From contig NZ_JACHVU010000015.1 of the NCBI RefSeq assembly GCF_014190915.1, positions 1-64,000 of the forward strand: a DNA stretch of 64,000 nucleotides, written 5' to 3'. Made by a program: the position numbers and the translations under genes. This DNA is from Mycolicibacterium iranicum. GTDB taxonomy: Bacteria > Actinomycetota > Actinomycetes > Mycobacteriales > Mycobacteriaceae. The notes beneath the pieces were generated by a model. The model did no database searches. It worked only from the letters and a program-made list of their open reading frames with translations, and was not told where the DNA came from. Positions 59,444 to 64,000 of the stretch are shown piece after piece. The number at the start of each line of letters is the position of its first letter. Within the stretch, counting starts at the first letter, position 1.

Positions 59444-59462
59444 GCCTAAGGGTAAGTTAGGC
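59444..59462. promoter_or_regulatory. Overlapping divergent leaderless promoters with an inverted repeat (sodX/sodN)
   Basis: The 22-bp gap holds GCCTAA-N7-TTAGGC (59444-59462). TAAGTT (59453-59458) lies at -12 to -7 from the sodN ATG. On the other strand TACCCT (59454-59449) lies at -12 to -7 from the sodX ATG. The two -10 hexamers overlap by 2 bp, so both genes seem to be leaderless, and their polymerases cannot occupy the site together. The inverted repeat could be an operator (for example for a nickel-responsive Fur-family regulator). As an IdeR box it matches at only 12 positions. Confidence 0.6.
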
Positions 59463-59464
59463 CC

Positions 59465-59887
59465 ATGCTGCATCGACTGTTCGCCAACGCAACCCCCGCC
59501 CACGCCCACTGCGACCTGTACTGCGGCGTCTACGATCCCGCGCAGGCCAAGATCGAGGCGCTGTCCTGCCTCAAGACGATCCAGAAGTACCACGACTCCG
59601 ACGACGAGCACTTCAAGACTCGCGCCATCATCATCAAGGAGCGTCAGGCCGAAGAGGTCAAGCACCACCTGATGGTTCTGTGGGCCGACTTCTTCACCAA
59701 GGACCACTTCGAGCAGTTCCCGAACCTGCACCAGCTCTTCTGGGACGGCGTGCACGGAGCCGGCGACGTGAAGAAGTCCCTCGACGCCGCCGTGGCCGAG
59801 AAGCTGCTGAAGACGATCGACGAGATCTCCGACATCTTCTGGCAGACGGACAAGGGCAAGCAGATGGGCGTGTACCCGCCCGCCTGA
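59465..59887 (+). CDS. sodN: Nickel superoxide dismutase SodN
   Basis: SodN (140 residues as precursor) disproportionates superoxide in the cytoplasm as a four-helix-bundle homohexamer with nickel. The leader MLHRLFANATPAHA (14 residues) precedes the nickel hook HCDLYCGVYDPAQA, with ligands His1, Cys2 and Cys6 of the mature chain. Glu17 is present. Position 5, a Pro in the classic HCxxPCGxY hook, is Tyr here; by ungapped count the position of Arg47 of the Streptomyces enzyme is Gln with an Arg next to it. The rest (HHLMVLWADFFTKDHFEQFPNLHQLFWD) is typical. In M. tuberculosis sodA stands at this place (next to Rv3847 and espR). A hairpin terminator follows. Confidence 0.95.
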   Translation: MLHRLFANATPAHAHCDLYCGVYDPAQAKIEALSCLKTIQKYHDSDDEHFKTRAIIIKERQAEEVKHHLMVLWADFFTKDHFEQFPNLHQLFWDGVHGAGDVKKSLDAAVAEKLLKTIDEISDIFWQTDKGKQMGVYPPA

Positions 59888-59915
59888 TACGGCTCAACCA
59901 CTCCTGGCAGTCACA

Positions 59916-59945
59916 ACCCGGCTCGGTCCTCGGACCGGGCCGGGT
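59916..59945 (+). terminator. Hairpin terminator after sodN
   Basis: A 14-bp GC-rich stem with one wobble pair and a 2-nt loop lies 29 bp past the sodN stop and is followed by a TGTTTCGTT tract. The downstream part up to 60053 holds only a weak inverted repeat (GCAAT-N8-ATTGC). Confidence 0.65.
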
Positions 59946-60063
59946 CTGTTTCGTTACCTGCTGGCAATCGTGTCCTATTGCGTGCCAACGGCTCTCTCCC
60001 GCATTCTGAGCGGATCGACCCACGGGCGTGTCGGGCACTGCGTCGAGGACACCGGGAGGCGAC

Positions 60064-60597
60064 ATGGACTTCGGTTCCGGCCGGGCGATCGAGATCGCGC
60101 CGTTCCATTCTCGTGGGTCACTGAAGGGCTTCGTCGTGTCAGGCCGGTGGCCGGACTCCACGAAGGAGTGGGCCCAGCTGCTCATGGTCGCCGTCCGGGT
60201 CGCCTCCATGCCGGGCCTGCTGTCGACGACCACGATCTTCGGCGTCCGTGAAGAACTGCCGGACGAACCCGAGCCGGGCACCGTCGGCCTGGTCCTGGCC
60301 GAGGGAACTGTCGTCGGAGACGCGGCGGTGCCGCCGGGCCACTTCGCCGATCGGCAGCCGCCGGCGCTGATGATGCTGCATCCCCCCTCGGAGACGACGC
60401 CCTCGCTGCCCGAGTGCACCGGAGCGGCGTCGGGGTGCGTCCTGCTGCCCGGCCTGCCGCATCTCGGCCTGGAGCATCGGGCCGCGTGGGTGGAGGCCGA
60501 ATCCGACGGCACGGTCACGTCGATGGTGAGCCGGGTCGGGGTCGATCCGATCAGCCACCCGGACACCGCGATTCTGGCCATGCTTCTGGCCGCCTGA
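60064..60597 (+). CDS. Conserved hypothetical protein (Rv3847 ortholog)
   Basis: The 177-residue protein (MDFGSGRAIEIAPFHSRG...) has the same length as Rv3847 and the same place between the superoxide dismutase gene and espR. It has no membrane segment or signal peptide, is rich in hydrophobic beta-type segments (GTVGLVLAEGTVVGD) and has two Cys in its second half (LPECTG, SGCVLL). A GGGAGG ribosome site supports ATG 60064 over an upstream in-frame start at 60028. No function is known. Confidence 0.75.
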   Translation: MDFGSGRAIEIAPFHSRGSLKGFVVSGRWPDSTKEWAQLLMVAVRVASMPGLLSTTTIFGVREELPDEPEPGTVGLVLAEGTVVGDAAVPPGHFADRQPPALMMLHPPSETTPSLPECTGAASGCVLLPGLPHLGLEHRAAWVEAESDGTVTSMVSRVGVDPISHPDTAILAMLLAA

Positions 60598-61055
60598 GCG
60601 CGTCACCTCGGGGCCTGCCACTGGCTACTGACAGTTTCACAGGCTGTCCTTTCCTGGGCGCTTGCTCGAGTTTGCACTTTCACATGGCGTGCAGCGGGTC
60701 CGCCGGCGTGGTGAGCTCGGCAGAACCGGGTTTCCTCAGCAAACGCTCAGGGGCATGAGGTAGACCAGAGGGCATCGTTGCCAGCGGTAACAAATGGGGC
60801 TGCTGTGACTCGCGCCATCGAAAGTGGCGCGAGTATCGTTACAACGGTCGCGTTAGTATTTGCTTAACCGCACCGTACGATCGCTGTACAAAGTGCGAGT
60901 GTTTGCGCCGTTCACGCCAGCAGCGGCGCACCGCTTCCGCGAACCGAGTTCACTTTTACCCGGTTTGCACTTGGTTGTGGCCACAACTGTCGCTACGATG
61001 ATCAGCAAATACGCCGCCCTATGAAACCGCTCGCTTGTCTGTGGAGGTCAATACG
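60598..61055 (+). promoter_or_regulatory. Long espR upstream region with TTTGC sites
   Basis: This 458-bp gene-free stretch is AT-richer than its surroundings. TTTGC, the core of the reported EspR motif, occurs at 60671, 60859, 60902 and 60964, and its complement GCAAA at 60739 and 61005. Six hits are far more than the one or fewer expected by chance. This agrees with autoregulation of espR by EspR, which is known to act through distant sites and looping. No protein-coding frame is credible here; in M. tuberculosis Rv3848 lies in this interval. Confidence 0.5.
60974..60999 (+). promoter_or_regulatory. Perfect palindrome and -10 element of the espR promoter
   Basis: GTTGTGGCCACAAC (60974-60987) is a perfect 14-bp palindrome. 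TACGAT (60994-60999) is a good -10; a -35-like TTGGTT (60971-60976) lies 17 bp upstream, so the palindrome fills the -35/-10 spacer. The transcript would have about a 50-nt leader and the GGAGG at 61043-61047 as ribosome site. Confidence 0.5.
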
Positions 61056-61454
61056 ATGAGCAACACGTTTGCCGCTCGCCTCAATCGCCTGTTCGACACC
61101 GTCTACCCGCCAGGACGTGGCCCGCACACCTCGGCCGAGGTGATCGCCGCGCTCAAGGCCGAGGGTGTCACCATGTCGGCCCCGTACCTGTCGCAGCTGC
61201 GTTCCGGCAACCGAACCAACCCCTCCGTGGCAACCATGGCGGCGCTTGCCAACTTCTTCCGCATCAAGCCCGCGTACTTCACCGACGACGAGTACTACGA
61301 GAAGCTCGACAAGGAGCTCACCCTGCTCGCCGGCATGCGGGACGAAGGCGTTCGCCGGATTGCGGCCCGCACGGTCGGTCTCTCGGCGGAAGCCAAGCAG
61401 GACATCGTCCAGAAGGTCGACGAACTGCGTCGTCGCGAGAACCTCGACGATTAG
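61056..61454 (+). CDS. espR: Nucleoid-associated regulator EspR
   Basis: The 132-residue DNA-binding protein is almost identical in its N-terminal helix-turn-helix (FAARLNRLFDTVYPPGRG; TMSAPYLSQLRSGNRTNPS) to M. tuberculosis EspR, also 132 residues. EspR acts as a dimer of dimers and regulates espACD and many cell-envelope genes. The C-terminal dimerisation part (about residues 90-132) is more divergent (LSAEAKQDIVQKVDELRRREN). ATG 61056 has a strong GGAGG site. It is probably autoregulated. Confidence 0.96.
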   Translation: MSNTFAARLNRLFDTVYPPGRGPHTSAEVIAALKAEGVTMSAPYLSQLRSGNRTNPSVATMAALANFFRIKPAYFTDDEYYEKLDKELTLLAGMRDEGVRRIAARTVGLSAEAKQDIVQKVDELRRRENLDD

Positions 61455-61492
61455 CCCGCTGTCGGTGCGTGCTGGGCGGTCGGCAACGGCAC

Positions 61493-62659
61493 CTACTCGG
61501 CCTCGTCGACTGCGGCCGGAAAACCACTGCTGAGCAGTCGGTATTGGCGGGCGATCTCGAGAATCCACTCCCGGTCGGAATAGCTTGCAGGCTGGCGCAG
61601 CCATGCCAGCCCGGGGAACTTCTCCCGGCCGCCTCCGGCGGCGTCGTCCCTACCGTCGAAGATCCATTCGGCGACGGCGCGCGCCTGCTCGGTCGGTGAC
61701 GCATCGGGAGCTTCCAGCTCCGCGCGTTCCACGAGTTCGTCGAGGTCGGTGATCTCGACCCCGGCGGGGTCGACCGGGCGCAGCGCGCCGTCGGCGGCCG
61801 TGGCCTCCAGGAACAGCGCGTCGGAGATCAGGGACATCCGCTCGGCGACACGGAAGACCAGCGGTCCCCTCGGCCGCACCCCGATACCGACGTCGGGATG
61901 GCGGCGTCCGAGCTCGTCGAGCAGCGGCTGGATCACCCTCAGCTCCCGGCGCGCACCGAACCAGTCCTCCAGGCTCGGCAGCAGGGAACCGGCCGCGACG
62001 ATCAGCATCGCGCAGCCGAGCAGGGTGGCGGCCGCGCCGACACCGACCAGGCCGGTCGTGCCCGCCACGCGCAGCAGGAAAAAGGCCAGCGCCAGCACGA
62101 TCAGGACGATGCCGATCGTGAAGACGAACAACGCCCTTCCGCGCCGGGTCCGATTCGAGTGCCGTAGGCCCGCCCAGGCCACCAGGCTCAGCGCCAGCAG
62201 CACGTAGAGCAGCGGGAGCAGCCACGGTGCGGCGTTGCCGCCGGCGCCGAGATTGCGCCGCAGGTACTCCTCGGGCGCCATCTCCGGCTGCTGGCCCGCG
62301 AGCAGGAACAGGGCCAGGCTGACGACGGCGATCACCGCGGCGACGGCGTACTGCGCGAGGGCGATCTTCTTGGCGGCCGCCGGTCTGCGGTTCGACGAGA
62401 CCGTGGTGATCATCACGCAGCTGCCCGCCGCACACCCGATCAGCGCGACCTGGCTGAGCCCCATGGAGATGTTCGGCCAGCGCAGCATGGTGTCGATGAG
62501 CAGGGTCAGCGGTTGCCAGTTGAGAGCCGCGACCACGCCGAGGCTGCCCAGCGCGAGGATCATCGCGGTGCTCACCAGCGACTGCTTGTTCACCAGCGCC
62601 CAGCCGATCCGCAGGCCGGTCGCCAATCCGAGGAGACCGGCGATCACCCAGACGATCAA
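61493..62659 (-). CDS. Multi-pass membrane protein coupled to an ImmA/IrrE peptidase (MAB_1171c-like)
   Basis: The protein (388 residues from TTG 62659) has about seven membrane segments in its first 250 residues. A C-terminal cytoplasmic domain of ~140 residues follows (WFGARRELRVIQPLLDELGRRHPD; RVAERMSLISDALFLEA). This layout resembles the MAB_1171c-type family of actinobacterial membrane proteins that sit beside ImmA/IrrE genes. The TTG overlaps the stop of the peptidase gene (TTGA), so translation is coupled; GTG 62647 is the alternative. The function is unknown. It ends 38 bp from the convergent espR. Confidence 0.75.
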   Translation of the reverse strand: MIVWVIAGLLGLATGLRIGWALVNKQSLVSTAMILALGSLGVVAALNWQPLTLLIDTMLRWPNISMGLSQVALIGCAAGSCVMITTVSSNRRPAAAKKIALAQYAVAAVIAVVSLALFLLAGQQPEMAPEEYLRRNLGAGGNAAPWLLPLLYVLLALSLVAWAGLRHSNRTRRGRALFVFTIGIVLIVLALAFFLLRVAGTTGLVGVGAAATLLGCAMLIVAAGSLLPSLEDWFGARRELRVIQPLLDELGRRHPDVGIGVRPRGPLVFRVAERMSLISDALFLEATAADGALRPVDPAGVEITDLDELVERAELEAPDASPTEQARAVAEWIFDGRDDAAGGGREKFPGLAWLRQPASYSDREWILEIARQYRLLSSGFPAAVDEAE

Positions 62660-63147
62660 CCAAACGCCTCTCCGAGTCGGACCTGCACGATCGACGAACG
62701 GTCCGACGGTAGCCGCCCCAGCCGGTAGATCAGCAGCGCCGCGAAATCCTCGGCCTCCTGCTCGGCGTCCTCGCCGCTGGGGCCCATGCATCCGGTGCGC
62801 TGATTGAGCATGTAGCCGATCAGGTCGGAGCTGGCGAGCTCCGTGCTCTCCCTGGCCGCCTGCACGACCGGAATGCCCTCGTGCCCGAGGACGAGGTGGC
62901 CGAGTTCGTGGGCGAGTGTGCGGTCCCACGCCGGCAGGCCCTGCTGGATCAGGAAGACGTCGCGGTCGGCATATTGGCGCCACTGGCCGGACACTCCGGG
63001 CGGCAGTTCCGCGGTCGTGAGTTCGATGGGACGGCCCCGGCTCTCGCTGACGGCCTCGACCAGACGGGGCAGCGACACCTCACCCCGTCGTGGAGCCAGA
63101 TCGAGCACGTCACTGACTGCGCGCGTGACGCTTCGGCTCGCAGGCAT
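62656..63147 (-). CDS. ImmA/IrrE family metallopeptidase
   Basis: The 163-residue protein has the zinc motif HELGHLVLGHEG (residues about 80-91) and the preceding DRTLA of the ImmA/IrrE family. Such proteases usually cleave a partner repressor or other regulator after a signal. There is no separate XRE repressor gene beside it on this strand, although a DNA-binding gene (espR) lies close by on the other strand. A C-terminal region (EDAEQEAEDFAALLIYRLGRLP) supplies the third metal ligand Glu. ATG 63147 is the start. It is coupled to the membrane protein gene downstream. Confidence 0.88.
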   Translation of the reverse strand: MPASRSVTRAVSDVLDLAPRRGEVSLPRLVEAVSESRGRPIELTTAELPPGVSGQWRQYADRDVFLIQQGLPAWDRTLAHELGHLVLGHEGIPVVQAARESTELASSDLIGYMLNQRTGCMGPSGEDAEQEAEDFAALLIYRLGRLPSDRSSIVQVRLGEAFG

Positions 63148-63207
63148 GATTTCCCCCTCTCGATGGTTTCCACTATGCGCCGCCCACCCTTGCCCATGGG
63201 CGGTTCT

Positions 63208-64000
63208 CTAGTTCATGAAGCGCGTTCTCCCGCTTGTGCGCACGCCGTGCGCCGCCTTCGCCTGCCGATAGCCGAGCAGCCCGCCGGCACCGGTCAGAAC
63301 CAGGATCCCTGCCAGACCCGGCAGCGCCAAGACGGCGATCTGCGGGATTCCCGCCGTGCGCAGGTACTCGCCGTAACCCGGCCGGCCGACCGACACCGGC
63401 ATCCCGAGGCTGCCCCCGGCGGCCGCCGCAGGCACGGGCTCCGGGCCTGCCGGCGAGGGCGCTGCCTGTCGCGGGGCCGGGGGCCCGGGTTCGACGCGCC
63501 CGCCGCCCGAGGCAGCACCGGGTGTTCCGCCGGGTGCCGCCCCGGGGGTGACGGCGGGGCTGAGCGCGAGCGGGGCCGGCAGGACCAGCGGCACGCTGAT
63601 CGGGGCTTCGGCCACCTCACTGCCGGCGATGTCGCTGCCCAGGATGTCGATCGGCACGATGTCGATCACATCCGATCCGCCCGGGCGCCCACCGGCGGGC
63701 AGCCCGGTCTGGGGCCCGCCCACCGGGCGGTCGTCGTCGGGCCCGTAATCGTTGTCGTTGTCGGGACGCTCCGGGCGCTCGGGCCGAGGCCAGGGCCACG
63801 GCCAGCCCGGGTCGCAGTCGTCGCCGCCGTCCTCGCAGCAGGGGGGCGGGAGCACGGGCTTCTCCTGCGGCTCCTCCCCCGGCTCGCGGCCTGCGCCGCC
63901 GTCGGCGTCCGTGTCGACAGCGGTCGGGACCGGCTCCTCGGCTGCGGCCTCGCCCCTGCCTGCGGCCTCGTCCTTGCCGGCGGCCTCGTCCTTGCCGGGG
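63208..64000 (-). CDS. Pro/Gly-rich membrane-anchored protein, 5' end outside the window
   Basis: Only the C-terminal ~263 residues are visible. Reading inward they comprise a DEAAGK-type short repeat, an acidic/Pro-rich stretch (EEPVPTAVDTDAD), a CC-containing WPWPWPRPERPERPDND segment, and a hydrophobic block (PISVPLVLPAPLALSP). A Gly/Pro/Ala-rich linker and one C-terminal membrane helix (IAVLALPGLAGILVLTGAGGLLG) follow, with a basic tail. This looks like an exported, tail-anchored envelope protein; the missing 5' end should carry a signal peptide. It is 60 bp upstream of the ImmA/IrrE gene on the same strand and may belong to that unit. No family is recognised. Confidence 0.7.
   Translation of the reverse strand, partial: PGKDEAAGKDEAAGRGEAAAEEPVPTAVDTDADGGAGREPGEEPQEKPVLPPPCCEDGGDDCDPGWPWPWPRPERPERPDNDNDYGPDDDRPVGGPQTGLPAGGRPGGSDVIDIVPIDILGSDIAGSEVAEAPISVPLVLPAPLALSPAVTPGAAPGGTPGAASGGGRVEPGPPAPRQAAPSPAGPEPVPAAAAGGSLGMPVSVGRPGYGEYLRTAGIPQIAVLALPGLAGILVLTGAGGLLGYRQAKAAHGVRTSGRTRFMN

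Noticed and set aside
59444..59462. IdeR box between sodX and sodN
   Set aside because: Only 12 of 19 positions fit the IdeR consensus. The palindrome arms (GCCTAA/TTAGGC) are better described as an unknown operator.

Overview
The window is chromosomal DNA from a high-GC actinobacterium of the Mycobacteriaceae, most likely a rapid-growing Mycolicibacterium. Gene content and order follow, with few changes, the Mycobacterium tuberculosis segment from Rv3789 to Rv3849, the mycolyl-arabinogalactan (cell-wall core) locus. Ortholog names below come from protein and gene-order resemblance recalled from the literature; no database search was possible.

Layout. 1-1141: the end of an unidentified gene and a 5'-truncated DUF222/HNH (13E12-type) remnant. 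1180-15474 (+): gtrA-like, dprE1, dprE2, aftA, embC, embA, embB, which make decaprenyl-phospho-arabinose and polymerise arabinan. 15491-28513 (-): an accD4-pks13-fadD32 block for the final mycolic-acid condensation, with culp6 and a DUF732 lipoprotein upstream and a DUF4331 gene coupled to a PknF/PknH-like kinase downstream, facing embB. 28550-30644 (-): fbpD and fbpA. 30926-37483 (-): overlapping aftB, ubiA, phosphatase, glfT2 and glf, which run from galactofuranose supply and DPPR synthesis to terminal arabinose addition. 37654-40405 (+): erp and a PGRP-type amidase. 40402-45553 (-): a large LuxR-family ATPase regulator, a HAD phosphatase and two acyltransferases. 45715-47623 (+): a metallo-beta-lactamase/Rieske protein and a PH-like partner.

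47624-57120 carries housekeeping and iron genes: serS, a septum-formation protein, a small HExxH protein, a phosphoglycerate-mutase family protein, pheA, an IdeR-boxed DUF2470 gene, a CPBP protease, an LCP ligase, bfrB behind a triple IdeR-like array, and glpQ1. 57125-64000 is the most individual part: a DUF4328 protein, a rhodanese, a cluster of DnaA-box-like sites, and a divergent nickel superoxide dismutase (sodN) / maturation peptidase (sodX) pair at the place where sodA sits in M. tuberculosis. Rv3847-like and espR genes follow, then an ImmA/IrrE peptidase coupled to a multi-pass membrane protein, and a Pro-rich membrane protein that runs off the window.

No tRNA, rRNA, CRISPR array or intact insertion sequence was recognised. 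Points that stand out: (i) sodN has Tyr instead of Pro in its nickel-hook motif, and sodN and sodX start from overlapping, apparently leaderless promoters 22 bp apart; (ii) embC and embA carry near-identical 18-bp promoter/start segments; (iii) three IdeR-like boxes lie at exact 15-bp steps before bfrB; (iv) a DUF4331-kinase pair borders embB; (v) the espR upstream region is rich in TTTGC sites and holds a perfect palindrome at the promoter.
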